Shown: positions 19,252 to 28,283 of the stretch, one piece after another
Layout of the letters: each line of letters begins with the position of its first letter
Numbering within the stretch: the first letter of the stretch is position 1
NCBI GenBank assembly: GCA_025352145.1
Contig: JANXTY010000066.1
Coordinates: forward strand, 1 to 42,732
DNA length: 42,732 nucleotides
DNA from: Oxalobacteraceae bacterium
GTDB taxonomy: Bacteria; Pseudomonadota; Gammaproteobacteria; Burkholderiales; Burkholderiaceae_D
Direction: 5' to 3'
Translations under genes and position numbers: made by a program
The notes under the pieces: generated by a model
What the model was told of the DNA's origin: nothing
Databases searched by the model: none
What the model saw: only the letters and a program-made list of their open reading frames with translations

Positions 19252-20406
19252 ATGATGAATTTATCTGCATCAGTAACTGAATTGGAACAGAAGCTTCTGC
19301 GTCTTGAGCGTTATCTTCAGGCAGATCCTGAGAACCTTAACCTACTTGCCGAGGTGATTGACTTATGTTTGGATCAGGGGAAAGTCCATGCGGCGAGGCA
19401 GTATGTTAATGCGGCACTGGTGTTGTATCCGAATGATCCGTTTATGCAGTGCCGCTATGGCAATGTATTGTTGGCGCAAGGTCAATTGGATGAGGCGGCA
19501 TTTGTATTTGAAAAGCTTTTGTCGGCAGTTTCAGATGTATCGATTGCGACAAATTTGGCGTTTGTCTATCTTCGCCAAGAGCGTTATCTGGATGCTTCTG
19601 TCACGCTATCGGATTATGTGGATGCGCCAGATATCTCCTCTGGTGCGCTGACGTTGTATATACGTGCATTGCATCACCAAGGGGACTTGAAACAGGCGAT
19701 GGTTCTTATTCAGAGAAATCTTGAGCGCTGTCGGGATGATGGAACATTTTTGGCAGCGGCGAGTTTAGTTTGCTTGGATGATGAACAATTGGAAGAGGCG
19801 AAACAATTGAGTATGGCTGCGCTGGCAGCGGGTGGGAGCCCATTGGAGGCGGTGGTCGTTGTCGGTACTCTCGCGTTGGGGGAGCTGGATGCTAGTGTTG
19901 CTGGCGCCAGGTTTGAAGAGGCTGTTTCCATTAACCCGACGGATGGGCGTAGCTGGTCGGGATTGGGTTTAGTGAGTTTATTAAAACAAGACATGGGCGC
20001 CGCTACGGAGCAGTTAACCCGGGCTGTGGGGTATATGCCCAATCATATCGGTACTTTGCATGCGTTGGCGTGGTGTCACATTTTAAGTCATGATATTTCT
20101 GCGGCACAGACGTTTTTTGAGAAAGCCATAGTATTGGATCGCAATTTTTCAGAATCGCATGGCGGGTTGGCAGTAGTGCGGGCTTTGCAGGGTAAGCCAC
20201 AATTAGCAGAAGAATCTATTGCGCTGGCTTTGCGTTTGGATCCAAAGTGTTTATCGGCCCGATTTGCGCAGATGGCGATATCGGGTGCGCTAAAGGATCC
20301 AGTTAGGTTCCAGAGTATGGTCTACAAATTGTTGTCCAACCGTGAGGGGCTTGGCGGCGTAAATATGGCAGACATGCTGACAAAATTCATGTCTAAATCC
20401 AAATAG
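19252..20406 (+). CDS. tetratricopeptide repeat protein
   Basis: A 384-residue, all-helical protein built of about ten TPR units, recognisable by spaced patterns such as NLAFVYLRQERYLDAS, RALHHQGDLKQAM and GLAVVRALQGKPQLAEESIALALRLDP. There is no signal peptide or membrane segment, so it is cytoplasmic. TPR arrays bind partner proteins. It starts with ATG ATG at 19252 without a clear ribosome site. It is the last gene before the flagellar locus, on the same strand but 460 bases away, so a connection with the flagellar genes is possible but not shown. A second, smaller TPR protein lies at the other end of the locus. Confidence 0.8.
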   Translation: MMNLSASVTELEQKLLRLERYLQADPENLNLLAEVIDLCLDQGKVHAARQYVNAALVLYPNDPFMQCRYGNVLLAQGQLDEAAFVFEKLLSAVSDVSIATNLAFVYLRQERYLDASVTLSDYVDAPDISSGALTLYIRALHHQGDLKQAMVLIQRNLERCRDDGTFLAAASLVCLDDEQLEEAKQLSMAALAAGGSPLEAVVVVGTLALGELDASVAGARFEEAVSINPTDGRSWSGLGLVSLLKQDMGAATEQLTRAVGYMPNHIGTLHALAWCHILSHDISAAQTFFEKAIVLDRNFSESHGGLAVVRALQGKPQLAEESIALALRLDPKCLSARFAQMAISGALKDPVRFQSMVYKLLSNREGLGGVNMADMLTKFMSKSK

Positions 20407-20633
20407 AATACTGAGCCCCTTTCTTGTACCGTAGTTTGTTTATGTCAAGAATGTTCTTGTCATTCGTTATTTTTATTGTGGGTTGACATAGCTGCATTTT
20501 CGCTCTATTGAGGTTCTCCCCTCGTGAAGATGGCTCACAGTCTGCTTTGTTTTTGCTTTGAATTCCTTATTTTTTGCCTCGCATTAAAGAACGATGGCGT
20601 GGATTTTCTGTTCAGTATCGGTAAACTAAAGTG

Positions 20634-20661
20634 TAAAGTATAAAATTTACAATTTCGATCT
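20634..20661 (+). promoter_or_regulatory. possible sigma-28-type promoter before fliQ
   Basis: TAAAGTAT at 20634-20641 matches the -35 element TAAAGTTT in seven of eight positions and is preceded by a second TAAAGTGT. After 12 bases comes TTCGATCT, which shares only CGAT with the -10 consensus GCCGATAA. The encoded FliA-like factor (40296) could read it, but the match is partial. Confidence 0.3.
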
Positions 20662-20669
20662 GATATAAT
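20661..20669 (+). promoter_or_regulatory. extended -10 promoter before the flagellar operon
   Basis: TGATATAAT is a perfect extended -10 element (TGN plus TATAAT), which can work without a strong -35. It predicts a start near 20676 and a leader of about 195 bases before fliQ. It is the best promoter candidate in the 464-base gap 20407-20870, which otherwise shows no gene. Confidence 0.5.
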
Positions 20670-20870
20670 ATCAGCAGTACTATTTTTGCATCGACAAAAA
20701 ATCGATTGTCATGGGTGGGATTCTAAGAGGTGGTTGGTCGGCTTGGTTTTGTTGGATTTTCATCGACGAAGCTACTTCTGTATTCATTAATCGACCAGGA
20801 ATAATATTTTATTTGCCAGTGGCATCGCGCTCTATGCGGTAATGCTTGGTGTCAACGCTGCGGGATGTGC

Positions 20871-21137
20871 ATGAAATCTGATCTGGCATTGCAATTGCTC
20901 TCTGACCTTCTATGGAATGCGTTGCTGATATCGGCACCCCTCCTTGCTGTGACGTTGGTAGTCGGTTTATTGGTAAGTATTTTGCAGGTTGTGACTCAGG
21001 TCCAGGAAATGTCGTTGACCTACATTCCCAAGATCATTGCTGCAGTGATGGTATTGGTCGTCTTTGGACCGTGGATGCTGAAGAGGCTGATGGCATTTTC
21101 GATTAATTTGATTAGTAACATTCCTACCTATTTTTGA
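20871..21137 (+). CDS. fliQ: flagellar export gate protein FliQ
   Basis: FliQ is a small inner-membrane component of the FliPQR export gate. The 88-residue protein has two hydrophobic helices (LLWNALLISAPLLAVTLVVG and IIAAVMVLVVFGPWML) around the conserved LQVVTQVQEMSLTYIPKI loop. The ATG at 20871 is preferred over that at 20865, because GGG at 20862-20864 is then correctly spaced and the N-terminus aligns with other FliQ proteins. First gene of the locus. fliR follows after 91 bases, one of the larger gaps in it. Confidence 0.93.
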   Translation: MKSDLALQLLSDLLWNALLISAPLLAVTLVVGLLVSILQVVTQVQEMSLTYIPKIIAAVMVLVVFGPWMLKRLMAFSINLISNIPTYF

Positions 21138-21228
21138 CTCTTAAAAATATGGCGATTTTTGCGCGGCTCAAGTGCTTCACGATTTTTAGTCGGGGAGACA
21201 GGATTTCCGAGCGTGCAGTGAGTCCAGC

Positions 21229-21993
21229 ATGGTGATGGATGTCGATCCAGCTTGGGCAATAGCGGTCTATTTTTTAACGCTGCGCCTAAGCGTATTGTTA
21301 ATGATGAGCCCTATTTTTTCTGGTTTTTCTGGGCTTATCGCGGTGCGTGCTTTTTTTACCATCACGCTTAGCATGGCACTGGTATCGGGTCTGGGGGTGC
21401 GTCCTTCCGTTGTTCCGTTGACACTTGGGCCCGTGCTGGTAGCGTCGATTTCAGAGTTGGTAGTTGGGGCTACGTTGGCATTTGGTGTTTTTACCGCGTT
21501 CGGCGCGTTTTCAGTTGCGGGAAAGATATTGGATATTCAGAGCGGTTTTGGCATTGGAAGCGTGTTTGATCCTGTGACCCGGGCAGGGGCTCCGCTTTTT
21601 TCCACCATGCTTAATTTGGTCGGGGTTGCAGTGTTTTTTGGCTTGAATGGACATCATGCTTTGTTGCGTGGGTTTGCCTATTCGGCACAACAAGTTCCGC
21701 CAGGTATGGGTTTTTCAACCTTGGCAATTGAAGCGGTTATCGGTCAGTTTGGTTTGATGTTTTCGTTGGGCGTTGCCTTGATTGCGCCAGTGATGTTTTG
21801 TTTATTCTTGGTGGAAGCTGGTTTGGCTGTGGTGTCCAGGGTTTTGCCACAAATGAATGTGTTTGTAGTGGGCGTTCCAGTGAAGTTGTTTGCGGCGTTG
21901 TCGGTGCTGGCATTGACAATGGGTTCGCTGGGCCCTGTCATGGGTCGGGTGTATGCCTCAATTTTTGTTTTTTGGGAAAGGGTCCTGGGTTAA
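21229..21993 (+). CDS. fliR: flagellar export gate protein FliR
   Basis: FliR completes the helical FliPQR export gate in the inner membrane. The 254-residue protein is mostly hydrophobic, with about six helical segments, and has family features such as RLSVLLMMSPIFSG near the start, the central GFGIGSVFDPVTRAGAP block and a C-terminal QMNVFVVGVPVKL. Start ATG 21229. ATG 21235 is an alternative and the ribosome site is weak. Its stop overlaps the flhB start by one base (TAATG). The order fliQ-fliR-flhB is shared by flagella and injectisomes. Hook and ring genes downstream make this a flagellar copy. Confidence 0.94.
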   Translation: MVMDVDPAWAIAVYFLTLRLSVLLMMSPIFSGFSGLIAVRAFFTITLSMALVSGLGVRPSVVPLTLGPVLVASISELVVGATLAFGVFTAFGAFSVAGKILDIQSGFGIGSVFDPVTRAGAPLFSTMLNLVGVAVFFGLNGHHALLRGFAYSAQQVPPGMGFSTLAIEAVIGQFGLMFSLGVALIAPVMFCLFLVEAGLAVVSRVLPQMNVFVVGVPVKLFAALSVLALTMGSLGPVMGRVYASIFVFWERVLG

Positions 21994-23078
21994 TGGCTGA
22001 GCAAGACTCCGATCTGTCAGAAGATGCTACCCCTCATAAGCTGGAAGAGGCACGCAAAAAAGGATCTGTCGCTAAAAGTGCGGATTTTACCGCCGTGGCA
22101 GTATTGATTGCGATGGCAGGGACCCTCTATTCGAGTGCATGGGATGGATTCCGACAGTCTGTGCATATGGAGCAGGCGGTGCTGGCGCGGGCGGGTCAGC
22201 GTGATTGGAATGCGGATGGAATGGCAGTGTGGATTGGACAGCTTGCCTTGGGAATGTTGCATGTTCTTGCGCCTTTGTTCATGGCTCTCGTTGTCGTGGC
22301 TGTATTGGTGAATATGTTTCAAACTGGCCCTATTTTTAGTTTCGAGCCAATTTCGCCTGATTTGAATCGCATTAATCCTGCCACAGGTTTTAAGCGTTTG
22401 TTTTCAATGCGTACCGTATTTGAGTCGATCAAGAGTATTTTGAAATTGATTGTTTTGGGAGCGGTGACTTATTTTGCGATTATGGACATTGTGCCAGGAT
22501 TGATGGGCCTTTCGGCTATGGATCCGAAAGGATATGCGAAGGCATTGATTGGATTGACGGCTGGACTTTTGATGAAACTCGTTTTTTCTTTTTTTATTCT
22601 CGCCATTTTGGATTTGGCATACACCCGTTGGGAGTTTGCCAAGCGCATGCGCATGAGTAAGCGGGATGTGCGCGATGAATCTAAGCAGCGTGAGGGCGAT
22701 CCGCGGATTCGTTCTAGAATTCGTGAATTGCGCAAGGAAATGCTGAAGCGAAGTAAGGCGATGGCTAATTTGCCATCTGCCGATGTGTTGATTACCAACC
22801 CGACGCATATTGCTGTGGCCCTACGTTATCAGCATGGTACAGCCGGAGCACCCCAACTCGTCGCAAAGGGGGCGGGCGAGTTAGCGCAAAAAATGCGTCA
22901 GGTGGCTAGCCGTCATCATATCCCTATGGTTCAAAATAAAGCGCTTGCCCGCGCGCTTTTTAGCGAAGTCGATTACGAGGGATTTATTCCCGAAAAACAT
23001 TATCCACAGATTGCCAAGATTATGGTGTGGGTTTATACGATGCGTGAAGCAACACGTATGTCACGAGGAGCTGCTTGA
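21993..23078 (+). CDS. flhB: flagellar export switch protein FlhB
   Basis: FlhB sits in the export gate and switches substrate class by self-cleavage. The 361-residue protein has four membrane segments in its first 210 residues and a cytoplasmic domain with NPTH at 269-272, the autocleavage site at exactly the residue number of Salmonella FlhB. The switch from hook to later substrates is therefore predicted to work. The true start is ATG 21993, overlapping the fliR stop; the frame is open further upstream within fliR. It overlaps flhA by one base (TGATG). Confidence 0.96.
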   Translation: MAEQDSDLSEDATPHKLEEARKKGSVAKSADFTAVAVLIAMAGTLYSSAWDGFRQSVHMEQAVLARAGQRDWNADGMAVWIGQLALGMLHVLAPLFMALVVVAVLVNMFQTGPIFSFEPISPDLNRINPATGFKRLFSMRTVFESIKSILKLIVLGAVTYFAIMDIVPGLMGLSAMDPKGYAKALIGLTAGLLMKLVFSFFILAILDLAYTRWEFAKRMRMSKRDVRDESKQREGDPRIRSRIRELRKEMLKRSKAMANLPSADVLITNPTHIAVALRYQHGTAGAPQLVAKGAGELAQKMRQVASRHHIPMVQNKALARALFSEVDYEGFIPEKHYPQIAKIMVWVYTMREATRMSRGAA

Positions 23079-25126
23079 TGTCGGCCCTTCGACGCATCTT
23101 TAGCGATAACGCCGATTTGGTCATGGTGTTGTTGGTGGTGGGTATTCTCACTGTGTTGTTTGTGCCTATTCCCTCTGCATTACTCGATTTTCTGATTATC
23201 ACTAATGTTAGTTTTGCCCTGCTTATTTTATTGCTGACGTTTTATATCGCGAGGCCAGTTGAATTTTCTACATTCCCATCGTTGTTGCTTATTGCGACTC
23301 TGTTTCGCCTGTCGTTAAACGTTGCTGCTACCCGGTTGATTCTGTCTGAAGCGGATGCGGGACGGGTGATTTCGGCAATTGGATCTTACGTGGTCGGGGG
23401 AAATTATGTGATTGGCTTGATCGTATTTTTGATTCTGGTTGTGGTTCAGTATGTAGTGGTAACTAATGGCGCGCAACGCGTGTCTGAAGTGGCGGCGCGA
23501 TTCACGCTTGACAGCATGCCTGGTCAACAGATGAGTATCGATGCAGATTTGAATATGGGATTCATTGACCAGAATGAGGCGAAGCGCCGTCGTAAAAATC
23601 TGGAGAAAGAAACCGGATTCTACGGCGCTATGGATGGTGCCAGCAAATTTGTGAAGGGTGATGCGATTGCCGGTATCGTCATTCTTCTGATTAATATTGT
23701 CGGCGGTTTGGTTATCGGTGTGATGCAAATGGGCATGCGTTGGGATCAAGCGCTACAAACGTTTACTTTATTGACAGTCGGCGACGGGATCGTTACTCAG
23801 GTTCCGGCGCTCGTAATTGCGGTGGGAACTGGCATTATCGTCACGCGTTCGGCTTCGGATGGAAATTTAAGTGTCGAAGTACTCCGGCAAATCACCTCTT
23901 TTCCGAAAACACTTTTTGTGGTAGCGGGCGCACTCGCCATTCTCTTTTTCTTGCCGGGGATTCCTTCTATCCCTGTTGCAACCATTATGGTGATTTTACT
24001 GTCCGTCGGTTTGATTGTTCGCAAACGCGCTAATGATGAAAGTAGTAAATCATCCGATGATGCATTGGAGGAGGCAACGACTGAAGAAGAGCAAGATACC
24101 TATTCGATGCTGCAAATTGAACCGATTGAAGTTCGGGTGGGTGCGAATTTGATGCCGCTTGTAGGCGGTGAGCAAACTTTATTTATGGACCGTATTTTGG
24201 CTATTCGCAAGCAATATGCGCTGGAGTCTGGAATGGTTTTGCCGCGCGTTCGTTTTCGCGATTCGCCCCAGCTAGCTCCAAACGGATATGAATTGACGGT
24301 GTTTGGTGTTCTCGCAGGCCGCGGCGAGATTATGACGGATTGTACTCTCGCTATTCATAGTGGGGCCGGAGTACGGGCGCTTAAAGGAATTGAAACAAAG
24401 GAACCGACCTATGGTTTGCCTGCAATTTGGATTGAGGACTCGGAAAAAGAGTTGGCGCGGGCATCAAAATATACCCTGGTTGATGCGACGACTGTCTTCA
24501 TTACTCATCTTAGTGAAGTACTTAAACAGCAATCAGCAATGCTACTGACACGGACTGAAACGGATCGCTTGCTTCAACGTGTCCGGCAGCAGCAACCTGG
24601 TTTAGTCGAAGATCTCATACCGACTGTCGTCTCTGTGGGCGATGTACAGAAGGTGCTGCAGAATCTTTTAAGAGAAAAAGTGTCGATTCGTAATCTTGAA
24701 GCCATTCTTGAGACCTTGGCGGACATGGGACGTGTCAGTAAAGACTTAAGCTATCTGACCGAAATGGTGCGACAAAAATTGGGCGCTGCAATTTGTCAAT
24801 CCCTGGTGGGTGAGATGACGGCTTTAAACGTCCTGACGCTAGATCCCGCCATTGAACAGAGTCTGATGCAAAGTGTGCGTACGGCAGATATGGTGAGTAC
24901 ATTGGTAGTTGAGCCTAAATTTGCGGAGCAACTGTTGTCCCGTCTCTCGGCAAATGCTGAACGTATGATGAAAGCCAATATGTTGCCGGTGCTGTTGTGC
25001 TCCCCAGATTTAAGGCGCCATCTACGTTCTTTGTCGGAGCGTGTGATCCCCCACATGAGAATTTTATCAATGGCGGAAATCCCGAATTCAGTCAATTTGA
25101 AATCTTATGGAAGCATCAGTCTTTAA
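23078..25126 (+). CDS. flhA: flagellar export apparatus protein FlhA
   Basis: FlhA forms the nonameric export ring that receives chaperone-substrate complexes. The 682-residue protein has about eight N-terminal membrane segments, with the FHIPEP-type signature visible as RPVEFSTFPSLLLIATLFRL and the conserved cytoplasmic loop DSMPGQQMSIDADLNMG. A cytoplasmic C-domain follows from about residue 330. Length is normal for FlhA. Start ATG 23078 after GAGGAG. In many proteobacteria flhF and flhG come next, but neither is present here. The locus goes straight on to rod genes. Confidence 0.96.
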   Translation: MSALRRIFSDNADLVMVLLVVGILTVLFVPIPSALLDFLIITNVSFALLILLLTFYIARPVEFSTFPSLLLIATLFRLSLNVAATRLILSEADAGRVISAIGSYVVGGNYVIGLIVFLILVVVQYVVVTNGAQRVSEVAARFTLDSMPGQQMSIDADLNMGFIDQNEAKRRRKNLEKETGFYGAMDGASKFVKGDAIAGIVILLINIVGGLVIGVMQMGMRWDQALQTFTLLTVGDGIVTQVPALVIAVGTGIIVTRSASDGNLSVEVLRQITSFPKTLFVVAGALAILFFLPGIPSIPVATIMVILLSVGLIVRKRANDESSKSSDDALEEATTEEEQDTYSMLQIEPIEVRVGANLMPLVGGEQTLFMDRILAIRKQYALESGMVLPRVRFRDSPQLAPNGYELTVFGVLAGRGEIMTDCTLAIHSGAGVRALKGIETKEPTYGLPAIWIEDSEKELARASKYTLVDATTVFITHLSEVLKQQSAMLLTRTETDRLLQRVRQQQPGLVEDLIPTVVSVGDVQKVLQNLLREKVSIRNLEAILETLADMGRVSKDLSYLTEMVRQKLGAAICQSLVGEMTALNVLTLDPAIEQSLMQSVRTADMVSTLVVEPKFAEQLLSRLSANAERMMKANMLPVLLCSPDLRRHLRSLSERVIPHMRILSMAEIPNSVNLKSYGSISL

Positions 25127-25177
25127 AATTGATCAGTCGTGATCGAGAATAAATATGTTACGAAAGGTAGGTACATC

Positions 25178-25897
25178 TTGGATGGAATAACAATCGCTGG
25201 CATCAGCATGCAGAACGACCTGCAGCGGCTCAATAGCATTAGTCAGAATCTTGCTAATGTCCTGACGCCCGGATATAAAAGAGAAATCCCCATTGCCCGG
25301 TCGTTTGGTAGTTACGTGAGCAGTCTGTCAGAGACGGCGGCTACGTCACCGGCCGCACAGGAACCGATTGCGATCGATCCAAGTGCAGGCACCCTTCGTT
25401 ATTCGTCAAATCCGCTTGATATCGCGGTGGATGGGAACGGCTTTTTTGAAATAGAAACAGCAACCGGACTGGCATACACGCGACAAGGCGCGCTCAGCGC
25501 AGATATCAATGGACGCTTGGTGACGAATCAGGGACTTCCCATCATGGGAACAGGGGGCGAGATTAAGGTTTCGGGCGCACCGGTCACAATTGATCCTACT
25601 GGCGATGTCCGTCAAGGAGAGCATCTGGCAGGCCAGATCAAATTAGTTCGTTTTTCAAATCCAGAAGGACTCATCCCCCTTGGTAATGGGATGTATGGGC
25701 AGGGGGCAGCCCGGATTGAAAACACGGGAACTAATGGCGTAGTGCGGGTTGGGTATCAGGAAAATTCGAATGTGAATTCGCCGCAGGAAATGATTCGTTT
25801 AACTGAAACGGTACGTCACTTTGAATCCATGCAAAAAGTGATGCAAGGGTATGACGATATATTTGAAAAAGCGATGAGAAAGCTTGGGGAATTTTAG
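25178..25897 (+). CDS. flgF: proximal rod protein FlgF
   Basis: FlgF is a proximal rod subunit of the axial family. The start is put at TTG 25178, which has AGGTAGG six bases upstream and places the N-terminus (DGITIAGISMQNDLQRLNSI) in register with FlgF/FlgG relatives. The longer frame from GTG 25139 adds 13 unrelated residues. The rod signature NLANVLTPGYKRE, the middle GNGFFEIET block and the C-terminal EMIRLTETVRHFESMQKVMQ are present. Length is 239 aa, ordinary. A TTG start may keep expression low, as suits a low-copy rod protein. Confidence 0.88.
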   Translation: MDGITIAGISMQNDLQRLNSISQNLANVLTPGYKREIPIARSFGSYVSSLSETAATSPAAQEPIAIDPSAGTLRYSSNPLDIAVDGNGFFEIETATGLAYTRQGALSADINGRLVTNQGLPIMGTGGEIKVSGAPVTIDPTGDVRQGEHLAGQIKLVRFSNPEGLIPLGNGMYGQGAARIENTGTNGVVRVGYQENSNVNSPQEMIRLTETVRHFESMQKVMQGYDDIFEKAMRKLGEF

Positions 25898-25905
25898 GGA
25901 AAACT

Positions 25906-26688
25906 ATGAATGATTCGCTTTATATTGCCGCTACCGGCATGCAGATGCAACAGATGAACGTGGATACTATCGCCAATAATCTGGCTAATATCAATACCCC
26001 TGGGTTTAAGAAAGGACGCATTAATTTTCAGGATTTAGTTTACCGGGAGTTGGGCCGAACGGCATCGACTGAAGATGCACAGAGCAGTTTAAGTATTGCG
26101 CATGGGAGTGGTGTTGGTATCTCTTCCTTGTCTAAATTGTTTACCAATGGGGACTTAAAAAAAACAGATGCCCCCTTGGATATTGCGATACAAGGCGACG
26201 GTTTTTTTGAAGTGGTGATGCCCGACGGTTCACATGCTTATACCCGTGGTGGCTCATTGTCGGTCAATAAGGATGGATTTTTGGCGACTGCGGATGGCAA
26301 AGCACTCAAGCCCAATGTTCACATCGGTTCGGACGTTAAGAGCATGGTTGTTAATGCCGACGGTAAGGTAATGGTACGGTCCAGCAATCAAAGCGAAGCA
26401 ACAGAAGTGGGACGCATTGAACTGGCCAATTTTTCGGATGCTACGGGTCTGGTGGCGCTAGGTGAAAATTTATATAAGGCGTCCGAGAAATCGGGTGATG
26501 CCATCTATGGAAATCCTGGTGCGGATGGACTTGGCGTACTTGTTCAGGGTTCTGTTGAATCATCCAATGTGAAAATGATTGATGAAATGGTCAATTTGAT
26601 GGTTGCCCAACGTGCCTACGAGATGAGCGTCAAGGTGATTCAAGCATCCGATGAAATGCTTGGCATGAGTAATAACTTGCGTCGATAG
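25906..26688 (+). CDS. flgG: distal rod protein FlgG
   Basis: FlgG builds the distal rod. The 260-residue protein is a full-length match, with N-terminal LYIAATGMQMQQMNVDTIAN, the signature NNLANINTPGFKKGRINFQD, GDGFFEV, and the C-terminal SSNVKMIDEMVNLMVAQRAYEM. It starts 8 bases after flgF. The order flgF-flgG-flgA-flgH is the one familiar from Caulobacter and other alphaproteobacteria rather than the flgA / flgBCDEFGHIJ arrangement common in beta- and gammaproteobacteria. Confidence 0.95.
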   Translation: MNDSLYIAATGMQMQQMNVDTIANNLANINTPGFKKGRINFQDLVYRELGRTASTEDAQSSLSIAHGSGVGISSLSKLFTNGDLKKTDAPLDIAIQGDGFFEVVMPDGSHAYTRGGSLSVNKDGFLATADGKALKPNVHIGSDVKSMVVNADGKVMVRSSNQSEATEVGRIELANFSDATGLVALGENLYKASEKSGDAIYGNPGADGLGVLVQGSVESSNVKMIDEMVNLMVAQRAYEMSVKVIQASDEMLGMSNNLRR

Positions 26689-26698
26689 TGAGTCTGGA

Positions 26699-27697
26699 GT
26701 GAGGGATTTTTTATTGTCGATATGTCGAGCGATTGTTTTTTTGATGGTGGCATCTGCGGGCCAGTTTGCACAAGCGGAGCAATCAAAAGTAAGCATACAC
26801 ATTGAATTAAAACCGGAGGCAATCGTTAGTCGGCGCTATGTCACTATCGCCGATATTGCTCAGGTAAGCAGTGCGGATTTGGTTCTTAAAAATGCGATAG
26901 AAGTGTTGCGTGTGGCTGAGGCACCTCGCATTGGTTTTATTGAACAACTCACTAGAAATGAATTAAGTCAGTTGATTCGGTCACGATTGACGAGCCTGCC
27001 TCAAGCACCTGAATGGGATGGCGCGAACAGTGTGAAAGTTCGATCTGCAAGTCGATTGGTCACTGCCGATACTTTTGTAGATCTTGCGAAAAGAAGTGTG
27101 CTCAAAGAATTGCGTGGCAAATTCGAGCACGTGGAAGTCGATTTGACTTCATCCGTTGCCGACATAGCGTTGCCATTAGGTGAAGCTTCATTTGTAGTAA
27201 GGCCTATCGAGCAAAAACATGTTTATGCACGGCTGCCGGTTTGGATTGATGTGGTCGTGGAGGGTGTGGTTTATCGGTCGGTCATTGTTCCGTTCAACAT
27301 CCGGGTAAGCCAGAAGGTGTTGGTTGCTCGTCGTGATTTGCCTGAAGGTGCGGTGGTTTCATCAGAGGACTTTTCATCCAAAGTAGAGGATGTTTCAGCC
27401 ATTTCAGATGAACTGGTTTCAGTTGCGGATGTTCAAGGACGGCTTCACGTTAAGCGCCCCTTGGGAAGCGGGCAAATATTAACGCGAAAATATGTATCTC
27501 TTCCCGGAGCAGTTTCACGGGGAGATGTAGTTAGGCTGGTGGTGGCCGAAGGCGGTGTTTTAATTGAAACCCGTGCGGTTGCCGAGCAAGAAGGGGTGAT
27601 TGGCCAACGCGTAAAAGTGAAAACGGATCAAGGCACCGGCGCAATCTCTGGACGGATTGTTTCAGCAGGCGTGGTTCAGGCAAATGAAAGGTATTAG
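26699..27697 (+). CDS. flgA: P-ring assembly chaperone FlgA
   Basis: FlgA is a periplasmic chaperone that assists FlgI polymerisation into the P ring. The 332-residue product starts with GTG 26699 and has a signal peptide (AIVFLMVASAGQFAQA, cleavage near residue 26). The C-terminal part has the SAF domain with VLVARRDLPEGAVVSSEDF and RPLGSGQILTRKYV, then VRLVVAEGGVLIETRAVAEQEG. It is longer than the 220 residues of Salmonella FlgA because of a larger N-terminal domain, which is common in other groups. It lies between flgG and flgH. Confidence 0.92.
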   Translation: MRDFLLSICRAIVFLMVASAGQFAQAEQSKVSIHIELKPEAIVSRRYVTIADIAQVSSADLVLKNAIEVLRVAEAPRIGFIEQLTRNELSQLIRSRLTSLPQAPEWDGANSVKVRSASRLVTADTFVDLAKRSVLKELRGKFEHVEVDLTSSVADIALPLGEASFVVRPIEQKHVYARLPVWIDVVVEGVVYRSVIVPFNIRVSQKVLVARRDLPEGAVVSSEDFSSKVEDVSAISDELVSVADVQGRLHVKRPLGSGQILTRKYVSLPGAVSRGDVVRLVVAEGGVLIETRAVAEQEGVIGQRVKVKTDQGTGAISGRIVSAGVVQANERY

Positions 27698-27700
27698 GGT

Positions 27701-28279
27701 ATGTTGCATCGACGTTCAAATATTTTTTTGAGTTTAGCCATCTTGTTATTGATGGGTATGGCAGAGGCTGCAAACCTCTATCAGGAAAATTCCTATCAAG
27801 CACTCACATCAGATCATAAGGCCCATCGTCGTGGGGATCTGATTACTGTGTTGGTGTATGAAACATCCAGCGCGACCAGCGCTGCTAATACCAGGGCCAG
27901 CCGAAATGCAGGTGTCGGTGTTGACATCGATACGGTGACGAAGGCGCGCGCGGCGGGAGTGAATGTAAAAAACCAACTCGATGGCAGTGGAAGTACCCAA
28001 AGACAAGGCAGTGTACTGGCGCAGATTACCGTTTCTGTTAAAGAAATAAATAGTAGCGGCGACCTGATCATCGCAGGGGAGCAGTTTTTGGAAGTGAACA
28101 ATGAACGACAGCAGATCAAAGTGGAAGGCCGGGTCAGACCTCAGGATATATCCGATACGAATACCGTTTTATCCACTCGGATTGCCGATGCAAAAATTAG
28201 TTATTTAGGCGATGGCGACATAGCAAATAAACAGAGGCCGGGTTGGTGGCAGCGATGTTTGACTTGGTTTGGACTCTAA
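27701..28279 (+). CDS. flgH: L-ring protein FlgH, lacking the lipoprotein cysteine
   Basis: FlgH forms the outer-membrane L ring. The 192-residue protein has the conserved RRGDLITVLVYE, the NQLDGSGSTQRQGSVLAQITV block, IAGEQFLEVNNERQQIKVEGRVRP (family pattern of the G+TQ+I.v.G.VRPQDI type) and NTVLSTRIADAKISYLGDGDI. Its signal peptide ends LLMGMAEAAN, so the usual lipobox (L-x-G-C) is absent and cleavage by signal peptidase I after AEA is predicted. Normal FlgH is anchored in the outer membrane through an N-terminal lipid, so either this ring is held by protein contacts alone or it differs in position. Otherwise length is a little short. Confidence 0.92.
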   Translation: MLHRRSNIFLSLAILLLMGMAEAANLYQENSYQALTSDHKAHRRGDLITVLVYETSSATSAANTRASRNAGVGVDIDTVTKARAAGVNVKNQLDGSGSTQRQGSVLAQITVSVKEINSSGDLIIAGEQFLEVNNERQQIKVEGRVRPQDISDTNTVLSTRIADAKISYLGDGDIANKQRPGWWQRCLTWFGL

Positions 28280-28283
28280 GAGA

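Noticed and set aside
21798-21992. N-terminal extension of flhB by about 65 codons
   Set aside because: It lies within fliR and has no FlhB similarity; the ATG at 21993 overlaps the fliR stop as in other gene pairs here.
23315-23749. 144-codon antisense frame in flhA
   Set aside because: Histidine/asparagine-rich translation typical of the reverse of a membrane protein gene.
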